A stretch of 64,000 bases of DNA from Microbacteriaceae bacterium PS02344 (GCA_029959905.1 JASCNZ010000001.1:202305-266304); one strand, 5' to 3'. Positions 39,280 through 48,387 are shown, numbered from the stretch's first letter. Numbers and translations are program-made. Notes: a model not told the origin generated them from the letters alone.

Positions 39280-40218
39280 GTGACCGGTCGCCTCATGCTC
39301 CTCGACACCGCCAGCCTCTACTTCCGTGCCTTCTACGGCGTCCCGGACAAGGTCACCGCCCCCGACGGCTCGCCGATCAATGCAGCCCGCGGACTCCTCG
39401 ACATGATCGCGAAGCTCGTCTCGCTCTACGAACCCAGTCACGTCGTGGCGTGCTGGGACGATGACTGGCGCCCGCAGTGGCGTGTCGACCTCATCCCCAG
39501 CTACAAGCAGCATCGCGTCGTCGAGGCCGTGGCCGCGGGTCCGGATGTCGAAGAGGTCCCGGATCCCCTCGAGGCGCAGATCCCCCTCATCCGCGCGGAG
39601 CTCGCCGCGCTCGGCATCCCGATCATCGGGGTCGCCGAGCACGAGGCCGACGACGTCATCGGCACCCTCGCTACGCGGTCGCCCCTGCCCGTCGACATCG
39701 TCACGGGCGACCGCGACCTCTTCCAACTCGTCGACGATGCCCGCGCGGTGCGGGTCGTCTACACCGCACGGGGGATGAGCAACCTCGAGCTGGTCACGGA
39801 TGCCACGGTCGTCGCGAAGTACGGCGTGCTCCCCGGGCAGTATGCCGACTTCGCCACGCTTCGCGGAGACGCGTCCGACGGTCTGCCCGGCGTGGCCGGC
39901 GTCGGAGAGAAGACGGCCGCCACCTTGCTGCAGGCGCACAGCGACCTGCAGGGCATCCGCTCCGCCGCCGACGCCGGCGACGGGATGAGTGCGGGTCTCC
40001 GAGCGAAGATCCTCGCCGCCGCCGCCTATCTCGACGTCGCACCCACCGTCGTCGCCGTCGCGACGGATCTCGACATCCGCGTTCCCGAGACCCCGCTGCG
40101 GTCCCTCGATGCGACCGCACGCACCGATGCGGCGGCGCTGGCCGAGCAGTGGAACCTCGGCTCGTCCATGGAGAGGGCGATCACGGCGATCGACGCCGCC
40201 GCCGCCGCGGCGCGCTGA
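39280..40218 (+). CDS. 5'-3' exonuclease (FEN-like)
   Basis: A 312-residue stand-alone relative of the DNA polymerase I exonuclease domain. Metal-binding clusters lie in LMLLDTASLYFRAFYG, VVACWDDDWRPQWR, HEADDVIGTLA and IVTGDRDLFQLVDD. The helix-hairpin-helix region reads DASDGLPGVAGVGEKTAA. Likely role: removal of flaps and primers. The GTG at 39280 is chosen because conserved sequence begins there; it has no ribosome-binding site, and a GAGACT seven bases upstream hints at a leaderless mRNA. ATG 39295 is an alternative. Confidence 0.9.
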   Translation: MTGRLMLLDTASLYFRAFYGVPDKVTAPDGSPINAARGLLDMIAKLVSLYEPSHVVACWDDDWRPQWRVDLIPSYKQHRVVEAVAAGPDVEEVPDPLEAQIPLIRAELAALGIPIIGVAEHEADDVIGTLATRSPLPVDIVTGDRDLFQLVDDARAVRVVYTARGMSNLELVTDATVVAKYGVLPGQYADFATLRGDASDGLPGVAGVGEKTAATLLQAHSDLQGIRSAADAGDGMSAGLRAKILAAAAYLDVAPTVVAVATDLDIRVPETPLRSLDATARTDAAALAEQWNLGSSMERAITAIDAAAAAAR

Positions 40219-40224
40219 GCGGCG

Positions 40225-41211
40225 TCACTCCGCCCAGGCGCGCAGCCGCTCCAGTCCCCAAGTGGTGACGATGCGCGCGGCGGGCACGCCCGCGCGCTCC
40301 GCCCGCTCCGCCCCGTGGTCGAGCAGCGACAGCTGCCCCGGCGCGTGCGCATCGGAGTCGATGGAGAACAGACAGCCCGCCTCCAGCGCGATCGCGATGA
40401 GTTCGTCCGGAGGATCCTGCCGCTCCGGCCGGGAGTTGATCTCCACCGCGACTCCGTTCTCGGCGCAGGCGGCGAACACCGCCGCCGCGTCGAACTCGGA
40501 GGGCGGCCGGGTGCCCCGCTCCCCCTGCACCAACCGGCCCGTGCAGTGGCCGAGCACGTCGACACGCGGATCGGCGACCGCGCGGAGCATCCGCTTCGTC
40601 ATGGAGCGCGCATCCATCCGCAACTTCGAGTGCACCGACGCGACGACGATGTCGAGCTCCGCGAGGAGGCCGTCCTCCTGGTCGAGCGAGCCGTCCTCGA
40701 GGATGTCGACCTCGATGCCTGCGAGGAGCGTGAATCCGTCGCCGGATTCGGCGCGGACGAGCGGGATCTGCTCGCGCAGACGCTCCGGCGAGAGCCCGCG
40801 CGCGACACGCAGTCGCGGCGAGTGGTCCGTGATGGCCTGGTACTCGTGTCCCTGGGCCCGAGCGGCAGCGGCCATGTCGGCGATCGAGGTCGTGCCGTCT
40901 GACCAATCGGTGTGCGCGTGCAGGTCGCCGCGCAGGCGGGCGCGGAGAGCCGAGGCGCGGGGCGGTTCCACCTCACCGCGGAGCTCGGTGAGATACGCCG
41001 GAACCTCGCCCTTCTGGGCTTCCCGGATCACCGCGAACGTCGACTCGCCGATCCCGCGGCTCGCGCGCAGCGCGGCCGGATCGGTGCGCACATCGTCGGG
41101 CAAACCGGCGTAGGTCGCGGCGGCCTGACGGAAGGCCTTGGCCCGGTAGCGCGATGCCCGCTCCCGCTCGAGGAGGGAGGCGATCTCGAGGAGTGCGTCG
41201 ACCGGGTCCAT
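40225..41211 (-). CDS. PHP-domain phosphoesterase with helix-hairpin-helix N-terminus
   Basis: A 328-residue protein. Residues 1-90 form a PolX-like helix-hairpin-helix module (ALLEIASLLERERASRYRAK then ASRGIGESTFAVI). A PHP metallo-phosphoesterase domain begins at GDLHAHTDWSDG and continues through ITDHSPRL, GIEVDIL, VASVHSKL, GHCTGR, EINSRP and SDAHAP, retaining the usual metal-ligand motifs. No polymerase catalytic domain is present. Such proteins may act on phosphorylated ends or small phosphates. It lies 7 bases after trpD and converges on the exonuclease gene. Confidence 0.88.
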   Translation of the reverse strand: MDPVDALLEIASLLERERASRYRAKAFRQAAATYAGLPDDVRTDPAALRASRGIGESTFAVIREAQKGEVPAYLTELRGEVEPPRASALRARLRGDLHAHTDWSDGTTSIADMAAAARAQGHEYQAITDHSPRLRVARGLSPERLREQIPLVRAESGDGFTLLAGIEVDILEDGSLDQEDGLLAELDIVVASVHSKLRMDARSMTKRMLRAVADPRVDVLGHCTGRLVQGERGTRPPSEFDAAAVFAACAENGVAVEINSRPERQDPPDELIAIALEAGCLFSIDSDAHAPGQLSLLDHGAERAERAGVPAARIVTTWGLERLRAWAE

Positions 41212-41218
41212 GTGCGCC

Positions 41219-42283
41219 TCAGGCCTCCGCGAGCTCCCGGCTGGCGCCGATCCAGGCGTCCAGCTTGGCGGAGGCGCGCCCGTCGTCCACCGCGGCCGCG
41301 GCACGATCGTAGCCGCTGCGCAGACGCTCGAGAATGGGGTACTGCACCTGGGATGCGTCCTGGCTCAGCTCGTACGCGACGATGCCCGCAGCCGCATTGA
41401 GGAGGACGATGTCCCGCACCGCCCCCATCTCTCCGGCCAGCGTGCGGCGCAGGATCTCGGCGTTGTGCTCGGGAGCGCCTCCGAGGAGGTCGTCCAGTTC
41501 GGCGAGGGGAATGCCCAGATCGCGCGGATCGAGGTCGTGCTCGTGCACATCGCCGCGCGTGACCTCCCAGATGCGGCTGTGACCGGTGGTCGTGAGCTCG
41601 TCGAGTCCGTCATCGCCGCGGAAGACGAGTGCGGTCGCCCCACGCGTCCGGAAGACGCCCGTGATGAGGGGAACGCGCTCGAGCTGCGCGACGCCCACGG
41701 CGTTCGCCTCGGCGCGAGCGGGATTGCAGAGCGGGCCCAGCATGTTGAACACCGTCGGCACCCCCAGCTGCGACCGTACGGCCCCGGCGTGCCGGAACCC
41801 CGGGTGGAACGCCCCGGCCCACGCGAAGGTGATGCCGGTGCGGTCGAGGATCGATGCCACCGCCGACGGGTCGAGCGCCAGCTCCAAGCCCAGGGCGCCG
41901 AGCACATCGGACGACCCGGAGGCCGAGCTGGCGGCACGGTTGCCGTGCTTCACCACGGGGATGCCGAGGGAGCCGATGATGACGGCCGCCGTCGTCGAGA
42001 CGTTCACCGTACCGACGCGGTCCCCGCCCGTTCCGACGATGTCGAGCACGTTGGGCGAGACGGGCAGCGGGACGGCGGCCTCGAGGATCGCGTCGCGGAA
42101 TCCGACGATCTCGTCGATGGTCTCGCCCTTGGCACGGAGGGCGACGAGGAAGCCGGCCAGCTGCGCTTCCGAGACCTCGCCCCGCATGATGCGGCGCATG
42201 GCCCAGGTCGACTCCCACACGCTCAGATCCCGCCGCTCGAGGAGCGTCGTGAGCAGGTCGGACCAGGTGAGCGTTTCAGCCAT
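41219..42283 (-). CDS. trpD: Anthranilate phosphoribosyltransferase
   Basis: A 354-residue enzyme of tryptophan synthesis that attaches phosphoribose to anthranilate. The PRPP-binding loop is IVGTGGDRVGTVNVSTTAA, with KHGNRAASSASGSSDVLGAL and FNMLGPLCNPA downstream. TAGGAT lies 7 bases before the ATG with no ribosome-binding site, so the mRNA is probably leaderless. No other trp gene is present; trpD next to ctaE and divergent from it is the known actinobacterial position. Confidence 0.97.
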   Translation of the reverse strand: MAETLTWSDLLTTLLERRDLSVWESTWAMRRIMRGEVSEAQLAGFLVALRAKGETIDEIVGFRDAILEAAVPLPVSPNVLDIVGTGGDRVGTVNVSTTAAVIIGSLGIPVVKHGNRAASSASGSSDVLGALGLELALDPSAVASILDRTGITFAWAGAFHPGFRHAGAVRSQLGVPTVFNMLGPLCNPARAEANAVGVAQLERVPLITGVFRTRGATALVFRGDDGLDELTTTGHSRIWEVTRGDVHEHDLDPRDLGIPLAELDDLLGGAPEHNAEILRRTLAGEMGAVRDIVLLNAAAGIVAYELSQDASQVQYPILERLRSGYDRAAAAVDDGRASAKLDAWIGASRELAEA

Positions 42284-42391
42284 GTGTGCGATCCTATCGG
42301 CGCGAGAAAACGTGCACCGCGGCACTCCGTCGGACCAGAAGCCTTCCAATGTGCGGTTTCCTGCGGATTCACCGTCGATTCGCAGTGTTTT

Positions 42392-42407
42392 CTTAGGGTC
42401 CCCTAAG
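42392..42407. promoter_or_regulatory. 16-bp palindrome upstream of ctaE, DtxR/IdeR-box-like
   Basis: CTTAGGG-TC-CCCTAAG has perfect 7-base arms and contains TTAGG-N4-CCTAA, the first part of the iron-regulator box TTAGGTTAGSCTAACCTWA; 12 of 19 positions agree by hand alignment. It lies in the 191-base spacer between trpD and ctaE, about 55 bases upstream of the ctaE -10. Regulation by iron is an inference. Confidence 0.4.
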
Positions 42408-42462
42408 TGCAACACGGGCGGATCGGAGGCCGCCGGTGGGAGAATCACCCCCGCGGATCGGC

Positions 42463-42468
42463 CATAAT
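42463..42468 (+). promoter_or_regulatory. -10 element of ctaE (leaderless)
   Basis: CATAAT, six bases (GGAACG), then the ctaE GTG. Transcription would start at the start codon. Confidence 0.55.
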
Positions 42469-42474
42469 GGAACG

Positions 42475-43128
42475 GTGACGACCTCAGCGACGTATGCCCC
42501 GGCGGCGAGAACCATCAAGCGGCCCAACCCGGTAGCTGTCGGCACCATTGTGTGGCTCGGCAGCGAGGTGATGTTCTTCGCGGGACTCTTCGCGATCTAC
42601 TTCACCCTCCGCAGCACCTCACCCGAGCTGTGGGCCGACCGCACAGACCTGCTCAACGTTCCGTTCGCAGCGGTCAACACGGCTGTCCTCGTCCTCTCCT
42701 CCTTCACGTGCCAGATGGGCGTGTTCGCGGCAGAGGACCTGCAGCCCTACCGCATCGCCAAGGGGCAGAAGAACGCCGCTGGTCGCCGCCGCCTGTTCGG
42801 CTGGGGCATGGTCGAGTGGTTCTTCCTCACCTTCGCCCTGGGAGCCGTCTTCGTCTCCGGTCAGGTGTGGGAGTACGCGCAGCTCGTCGCGGAGGGCATG
42901 CCGATCCAGGCCGACGCCTACGCCTCGGCCTTCTACCTGACGACCGGCTTCCACGCCCTGCACGTCACTGGCGGACTCATCGCGTTCCTGCTCGTGATCG
43001 GCCGTGCGTACGCCGTCAAGAACTTCCGGCACAAGGAGGCGACCTCCTCGATCGTGGTGTCCTACTACTGGCACTTCGTCGACGTCGTCTGGATCGTGCT
43101 GTTCTTCGTTATCTACTTCCTGAAATAA
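42475..43128 (+). CDS. ctaE: Cytochrome c oxidase subunit III
   Basis: A 217-residue membrane subunit of the aa3 terminal oxidase with five hydrophobic helices, the short actinobacterial form. [30 protein letters not shown] and [14 protein letters not shown] are family motifs. GTG start 6 bases after a -10-like CATAAT. First gene of ctaE-qcrC-qcrA-qcrB, linking the oxidase to the bc1-type complex it joins in a supercomplex. Confidence 0.97.
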   Translation: MTTSATYAPAARTIKRPNPVAVGTIVWLGSEVMFFAGLFAIYFTLRSTSPELWADRTDLLNVPFAAVNTAVLVLSSFTCQMGVFAAEDLQPYRIAKGQKNAAGRRRLFGWGMVEWFFLTFALGAVFVSGQVWEYAQLVAEGMPIQADAYASAFYLTTGFHALHVTGGLIAFLLVIGRAYAVKNFRHKEATSSIVVSYYWHFVDVVWIVLFFVIYFLK

Positions 43129-43148
43129 GAGCGGAGCTGATCCCCGAG

Positions 43149-43949
43149 ATGGCACGAGAGAAGAAGCGCCGTTCTGGCGGTCGTCGCAGCCCCCTGGCTG
43201 CTGCGGCCCTCATCGGAGCAGGACTCATGATCACCGGCGCCGTGTACGCCGGAGCATCCGCGGCCTTCGCCGCGACCGACGCGCCGACCGCGTCGACCGA
43301 GCTCACGGTAGAGGACGGCGAGAAGCTGTTCCAGGCGAACTGCGCCACCTGCCACGGTCTCGACCTCCAGGGAACGCCCAACGGCCCGAGCCTCTACGGC
43401 GTCGGCGAGCTCGCGGTCGAGTTCCAGGTCTCGACCGGCCGGATGCCGCTGCAGATGCAGGGCCCGCAGGCCCCGCAGAAGCACCCGCAGTTCACCGAGC
43501 CGCAGATTCTCGCGATGGCGAAGTACGTCCAGGCGGAGGCCCCCGGCCCCACGTTCCCGGAAGACGAGATCATCGACGGTGAGGGCGACGTCTCGCACGG
43601 CGCCGAACTGTTCCGCGTCAACTGCGCGATGTGCCACAACGTGGCCGCCGCCGGTGGCGCGCTCACCGAGGGCAAGTACGCTCCGCCGATCACCAGCACC
43701 AGCGCGCTGCACATCTACGCCGCGATGGTCACCGGTCCGCAGAACATGCCCGTCTTCGGCGACATGAACCTGTCGGACGAGGACAAGCGCGACATCATCT
43801 CCGCACTGCTGTACCAGCAGCAGTCCGTTCAGCCCGGCGGCTTCTCGCTCGGCTCCCTCGGCCCCGTCTCCGAGGGACTGTTCGCCTGGATCTTCGGCAT
43901 CGGCGCTCTTGTCGCCGTGACCGTGTGGATCACGGCGAAGTCCAACTGA
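43149..43949 (+). CDS. qcrC: Menaquinol-cytochrome c reductase di-heme cytochrome c subunit
   Basis: A 266-residue membrane-anchored cytochrome c. After a signal/anchor segment (about 16-41) come two heme sites, CATCH near residue 63 and CAMCH near 160, and a C-terminal membrane helix (about 240-262). In actinobacteria this di-heme protein replaces a soluble cytochrome c and passes electrons directly to the CuA site of CtaC. It lies 20 bases after ctaE. Confidence 0.96.
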   Translation: MAREKKRRSGGRRSPLAAAALIGAGLMITGAVYAGASAAFAATDAPTASTELTVEDGEKLFQANCATCHGLDLQGTPNGPSLYGVGELAVEFQVSTGRMPLQMQGPQAPQKHPQFTEPQILAMAKYVQAEAPGPTFPEDEIIDGEGDVSHGAELFRVNCAMCHNVAAAGGALTEGKYAPPITSTSALHIYAAMVTGPQNMPVFGDMNLSDEDKRDIISALLYQQQSVQPGGFSLGSLGPVSEGLFAWIFGIGALVAVTVWITAKSN

Positions 43950-43985
43950 CGCTTATTCATCGAAGAGGAACGTACGAGGAGCACC

Positions 43986-45062
43986 ATGGCACACGACGAC
44001 GACTCGAAGGCTCTGGACAGGGCCTACCAGCCCTCGCCGGGGCTGGGTGTCGCAGTCAGCGACCCCGTGGAGAACCCGGGGCTGCCGCCGCACCGGGAGC
44101 GGATGACCGATAAGGACCCGCGCGTCGAGAAGACGGCGGTCCGCACGGTCTACACCCTGTTCTACCTCTCGCTCGCGGGAAGCATCTGGGCCGTCGCGGC
44201 CTACATGCTGTTCCCGATCGAGAGCGGCGCGCTCATCGACATCCGACAGAACAACCTGTTCATCGGTCTCGGCATCGGCCTGGCTCTGCTGTCGCTCGGC
44301 CTCGGCGCGATCCACTGGGCGAAGGCGCTCATGGCCGACAAGGAGCACATCGAGCTCCGCCACCCCACCCGCGGCAAGGACACCACCCGCGACGGTGCGA
44401 TCGCGGCATTCGCCGCTGCGAACGAGGAGTCCGGCTTCGGGCGCCGCACGATGATCCGCAACTCGCTCTTCGCAGCAGTCGTCGCGTCGATCATCCCGGG
44501 TGTCACGCTCTTCCGCGGCCTGGCGCCGCACGCCACCCCGGAGGACCCGCACGCCGGAGACCCGGTGCACCTGCTCAAGCACACGATGTGGGAAGAGGGC
44601 ATGCGTCTCGTCCGCGACCCGGACGGCACCCCGATCCGCGCTGCCGAGGTCACCCTCGGCTCCGCCTTCCACGTCATCCCCGCCGACCTCGCCGAGCTCA
44701 GCCACCACGACGGCTACCTCGAGGAGAAGGCGAAGGCCATCGTGCTGATGATGCGCCTGCGCCCCGAGCAGCTGAAGGAGGCCGAGGACCGCAAGGACTG
44801 GTCGTACGACGGCATCGTCGCGTACTCGAAGGTCTGCACCCATGTGGGATGCCCCGTAGCCCTCTACGAGCAGCAGACGCACCACCTCCTCTGCCCCTGC
44901 CACCAGTCGCAGTTCGACGTCACGGATCACGCCAAGGTCATCTTCGGACCGGCCGCCCGTCCGCTGCCGCAGCTGCCCATCACCGTCGACGACGAGGGCT
45001 ATCTCGTCGCGCGGAGTGACTTCACCGAGCCCGTCGGCCCGAGCTTCTGGGAGCGCCATTGA
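43986..45062 (+). CDS. qcrA: Menaquinol-cytochrome c reductase Rieske iron-sulfur subunit
   Basis: A 358-residue protein with three hydrophobic segments (about 55-78, 91-112 and 158-176) and a C-terminal Rieske domain. Cluster ligands lie in CTHVGC and CPCHQS; the conserved cysteines also form the usual disulfide. Three membrane helices are typical of actinobacterial QcrA, in contrast to one in mitochondria. The stop overlaps the TTG start of qcrB. Confidence 0.97.
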   Translation: MAHDDDSKALDRAYQPSPGLGVAVSDPVENPGLPPHRERMTDKDPRVEKTAVRTVYTLFYLSLAGSIWAVAAYMLFPIESGALIDIRQNNLFIGLGIGLALLSLGLGAIHWAKALMADKEHIELRHPTRGKDTTRDGAIAAFAAANEESGFGRRTMIRNSLFAAVVASIIPGVTLFRGLAPHATPEDPHAGDPVHLLKHTMWEEGMRLVRDPDGTPIRAAEVTLGSAFHVIPADLAELSHHDGYLEEKAKAIVLMMRLRPEQLKEAEDRKDWSYDGIVAYSKVCTHVGCPVALYEQQTHHLLCPCHQSQFDVTDHAKVIFGPAARPLPQLPITVDDEGYLVARSDFTEPVGPSFWERH

Positions 45063-46873
45063 GCACCGCAACGCTGTCCAAAGAGGACAAGGACACCAAG
45101 GCGCCCCTGGGCGGACGATTCGTCGGCGCCGCATCGAACTACCTCGATGAGCGCACCAGCATGTCGGGCATCGTCAAGGAGCTCGGCCGCAAGATCTTCC
45201 CCGACCACTGGTCGTTCATGCTCGGTGAGATCGCGCTGTGGAGCTTCGTGGTCGTGTTCCTCTCGGGGACCTTCCTGACGTTCTTCTTCCAGGCATCGAT
45301 GGTCGAGACGCACTACACGGGCGCATACGCACCCATGCGCGGTATCGAGATGTCGGCGGCGCTGGAGTCGACGCTGCACATCTCGTTCGACCTCCGCGGT
45401 GGCCTGCTGGTCCGCCAGATCCACCACTGGGCGGCGCTGGTCTTCATCGCCGGCATCGGCGTGCACATGCTCCGCGTGTTCTTCACCGGTGCGTTCCGCA
45501 AGCCGCGCGAGCTCAACTGGGTCATCGGCTTCGTCCTCTTCATCCTCGCGATGGCCGAGGGCTTCACCGGCTACTCCCTCCCCGACGACCTGCTCTCGGG
45601 CAACGGCCTCCGCATCATCGACGGAATGATCAAGGGTCTCCCCCTGATCGGCACGTGGACCTCGTTCCTCCTCTTCGGCGGCGAGTTCCCCGGCACCGAC
45701 ATCGTCGGACGCCTGTACACGCTGCACATCCTGCTGCTGCCGATGATGGTGATCGCCTTCATCGCGCTGCACCTGATGCTCATGATCATCAACAAGCACA
45801 CGCAGTTCGCGGGCCCCGGTCGCACGAACGACAACGTCGTGGGCTACCCGATGATGCCCGTGTACATGTCGAAGATGGGCGGCTACCTGTTCATCGTCTT
45901 CGGCACGATCGTGCTGATCGCGACGTTCTTCCAGATCAACCCGATCTGGAACTACGGCCCCTACGACCCGTCCCCCGTCTCGGCTGGAACCCAGCCCGAC
46001 TGGTACATCGGCTTCGCCGACGGTGCGCTGCGTCTGGCCCCGTCGAACCTCGACATCGTCTTCCTCGACCACACCTGGTCGTTCGGAATCCTGCTGCCGG
46101 TCGCCGTGCTCGGTCTCTTCATCGTCGTCGTCGCGATCTACCCGTTCCTCGAGGCGTGGATCACCGGTGACAAGCGCGAGCACCACATCGCTCAGCGCCC
46201 GCGCAACGCCGCGACGCGCACCGCGATCGGTGTCGCCGGCGTCGTGTTCTACGCCGTGCTGTGGGCGGCCGCATCGTCCGACCTCATCGCCACGCACTTC
46301 ATGCTGACGATGGAGGGCGTGATCCACACCCTCCAGGCCCTGCTGTTCATCGGACCGATCCTCAGCTACTTCGTCACGAAGCGCATCTGCCTCGCCCTGC
46401 AGAAGAAGGACCGCGAGATCGTGCTCCACGGCTTCGAGTCGGGCCGTATCGTGCGCCTTCCCGGCGGCGAGTTCATCGAGGTCCACCAGCCGGTCGACAA
46501 GTACGACCGCTGGAAGCTGATCGACGTCGACGGATACGAGCCTCTGGTGGTGCGCCCCAACGCCAAGGGACGCATCCCCTGGACGGAGAACTTCCGCTCC
46601 TCGCTGTCGCGCTGGTTCTTCGAGGACCGTCTCGCCCCGCTCACGCAGGCCGAGGTCGCCGCGGCGGATGCTCACCAGCATCACGTCATCGAGCAGGAAG
46701 CCGCTGCCGAGACCGCCGAGATCCAGGGCGCTCACGAGCGCGCCGGGTTCCCGGATGCCCCGCTCGAGGCGACGGAGGACCACGTCGACGAGACGCCGAA
46801 CACGCCCAGCACGGTGATCGCCACCGAGCCCGTGAAGAAGCCTCGCAAGAAGAAGGCGGACGACGACAAGTAA
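45059..46873 (+). CDS. qcrB: Menaquinol-cytochrome c reductase cytochrome b subunit
   Basis: A 604-residue membrane cytochrome b with eight or nine hydrophobic helices. Heme-ligand histidines lie in QIHHWAALVFIAGIGVHMLR and in LYTLHILLLPMMVIAFIALH; the quinol-site loop carries PDWYIGF. A hydrophilic C-terminal extension rich in Ala, Glu and Lys is usual in the phylum. The start is a TTG at 45059 overlapping the qcrA stop (TTGA) behind GGAG; the next in-frame ATG would lose conserved N-terminal sequence. Ends in a strong terminator. Confidence 0.95.
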   Translation: MSTATLSKEDKDTKAPLGGRFVGAASNYLDERTSMSGIVKELGRKIFPDHWSFMLGEIALWSFVVVFLSGTFLTFFFQASMVETHYTGAYAPMRGIEMSAALESTLHISFDLRGGLLVRQIHHWAALVFIAGIGVHMLRVFFTGAFRKPRELNWVIGFVLFILAMAEGFTGYSLPDDLLSGNGLRIIDGMIKGLPLIGTWTSFLLFGGEFPGTDIVGRLYTLHILLLPMMVIAFIALHLMLMIINKHTQFAGPGRTNDNVVGYPMMPVYMSKMGGYLFIVFGTIVLIATFFQINPIWNYGPYDPSPVSAGTQPDWYIGFADGALRLAPSNLDIVFLDHTWSFGILLPVAVLGLFIVVVAIYPFLEAWITGDKREHHIAQRPRNAATRTAIGVAGVVFYAVLWAAASSDLIATHFMLTMEGVIHTLQALLFIGPILSYFVTKRICLALQKKDREIVLHGFESGRIVRLPGGEFIEVHQPVDKYDRWKLIDVDGYEPLVVRPNAKGRIPWTENFRSSLSRWFFEDRLAPLTQAEVAAADAHQHHVIEQEAAAETAEIQGAHERAGFPDAPLEATEDHVDETPNTPSTVIATEPVKKPRKKKADDDK

Positions 46874-46887
46874 GTCGTCCCCGCGTC

Positions 46888-46924
46888 AGAGAGGGCCCTG
46901 TCCGCATCGGACAGGGCCCTCTCT
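46888..46924. terminator. Terminator of the ctaE-qcrCAB operon
   Basis: A 16-bp stem (AGAGAGGGCCCTGTCC with its complement) and a 5-base loop lie 14 bases after the qcrB stop. Confidence 0.9.
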
Positions 46925-46948
46925 GCATGCTCTGGAAGGATGGAGCAC

Positions 46949-47371
46949 ATGACATCTGTGGTCCGCTTGATCCGCTCGGATTCGCTCGCCTCCGCCCCCT
47001 ATGCACACGCGGCGACAGCACCCGAGAATGCACGCCTGATCTTCCTGGCCGGCGCGTGTCCGCTCGAAGACGACGGCAGCACCACCGCGCCGGGCGATTA
47101 CGCCGCCCAGGCGGCCCGATGCGTGCAGACCCTGGAGCAAGCGCTCCACGCCGCCGACGCGACCCTCACGGATGTCCTCAGTACACGCGTCCTCGTCGCA
47201 TCGGGACGGCAGAAGGACCTGGTCGCGGCCTGGGATGTCGTACACGCCGCGTTCGGCTCGCACGACGTGCCCAGCACCTTGCTCGGGGTCGCCGCGCTCG
47301 GCTACGACCAGCAGTTGGTCGAGATCGAAGCCATCGCGGCAGTCGCTGCGGACCTGGAGGGCCGGGCGTGA
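46949..47371 (+). CDS. RidA/YjgF-family protein without the usual arginine
   Basis: A 140-residue protein of the Rid superfamily, whose founder hydrolyses reactive enamine/imine intermediates. IFLAGACPL and ALHAADATLTDVLSTRVLV match the fold, and the C-terminal motif reads VPSTLLGVAALGYDQQLVEIEAIA in two adjoining parts. Canonical RidA has PAR(S/T) here, with the arginine needed for deamination; this protein has P-S-T instead, so it may not be a classical deaminase. The ATG at 46949 has GGAAGGA upstream. It overlaps the next GNAT gene by four bases. Confidence 0.85.
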   Translation: MTSVVRLIRSDSLASAPYAHAATAPENARLIFLAGACPLEDDGSTTAPGDYAAQAARCVQTLEQALHAADATLTDVLSTRVLVASGRQKDLVAAWDVVHAAFGSHDVPSTLLGVAALGYDQQLVEIEAIAAVAADLEGRA

Positions 47372-47868
47372 CCTTCTGCCTGCGCGCGGCACAGCCCTCC
47401 GACGCCGAGTACATCGAAGCGATCGAGAACGCCGCCGACGCCCTGCTGCGCGATGCCCTCGGAGCCACCGACTGGCCGCCGGCGGAGCAGGGAACGACAC
47501 GTCTCTCCGCGCCCGGCTTCACGCTCGTCGCCGTCGACGACGACCACTCCCCTATCGGATTCGTGCAGGTCCTCGACGCGGACGGACACGCCCATCTGGA
47601 GCAGCTGTCGGTACTCCCGCGCCACGGACGTCGGGGCATCGGACGGGCTCTCGTCGAGGCGGCGATGGAAGAAGCACAGGCACGCGGTTACTCCCGCATC
47701 ACGCTGCGCACCTATGCCGAGGTGCCGTGGAACGCCCCGTTCTATTCGGGCTGCGGCTTCTCGGAGAGCGTTCCCGAGGGAATCTTCCTGCGCTCTCTCC
47801 TCGACGTCGAGGGAGGACTGGGCCTCGAACGCTGGGGACGACGGGTGCAGATGACTGCGCTTCTCTGA
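47368..47868 (+). CDS. GNAT-family N-acetyltransferase
   Basis: A 166-residue acetyltransferase. The acetyl-CoA loop reads LPRHGRRGIGRALVEAAM, preceded by HLEQLSV and followed by YSRITLRTYAEVPWNAPFY. The GTG start overlaps the RidA-like stop (GTGA), so the two are co-translated. Substrate unknown; amines, amino acids or antibiotics are all acetylated by members of the family. Confidence 0.9.
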   Translation: MTFCLRAAQPSDAEYIEAIENAADALLRDALGATDWPPAEQGTTRLSAPGFTLVAVDDDHSPIGFVQVLDADGHAHLEQLSVLPRHGRRGIGRALVEAAMEEAQARGYSRITLRTYAEVPWNAPFYSGCGFSESVPEGIFLRSLLDVEGGLGLERWGRRVQMTALL

Positions 47869-47949
47869 CGCCGACGCCCTGGCAGGATTTCGACGGCCGA
47901 CGACCGGATCGCGAACGCGCATGCAGGCTTCGATCCCTAGGCTCGCATC

Positions 47950-48369
47950 ATGATGGAACGTACAGACTACTTCGCGGCCAAGCTCGCGTACGAGACCGAT
48001 CCGAGCGACCTGTTCGAGGATCGCGCGGGCGACGGGCGCCCGGTGATCGTCGACGTGCGGTCGCGCGAGGCGTGGACGCAGGGACGCCTCCCCGGAGCGC
48101 TGTCCATGCACCACAGTGAGATCGCCACCCGTGCGCCGGAGGAGATCCCCGCCGACGCCGATGTCGTCGTCTATTGCTGGAGCCCCGGCTGTAACGGTGG
48201 ATCGCGAGGAGCGCTGGCCTTCGCGCAACTCGGGTACCGCGTACGGGAGATGATCGGCGGTTTCGAGTACTGGGCCCGTGAGGGTTACCCCATCGAAGAT
48301 GCCGACGGTGTGCACCACCGGCCCGTCGATCCGCTCACGGGAGTACCGCGCATCCGCACACGCCCCTGA
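47950..48369 (+). CDS. Single-domain rhodanese-like protein
   Basis: A 139-residue sulfurtransferase-like protein. VIVDVRSREAW and VVVYCWSPGCNGGSRGALAF form the rhodanese core; the first cysteine is the likely active-site residue and a second follows five positions later. The ATG is 6 bases after TAGGCT with no ribosome-binding site, suggesting a leaderless mRNA. It ends at a terminator facing ctaF. Physiological acceptor unknown. Confidence 0.9.
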   Translation: MMERTDYFAAKLAYETDPSDLFEDRAGDGRPVIVDVRSREAWTQGRLPGALSMHHSEIATRAPEEIPADADVVVYCWSPGCNGGSRGALAFAQLGYRVREMIGGFEYWAREGYPIEDADGVHHRPVDPLTGVPRIRTRP

Positions 48370-48387
48370 CACCGCTACCCGCCAAAA

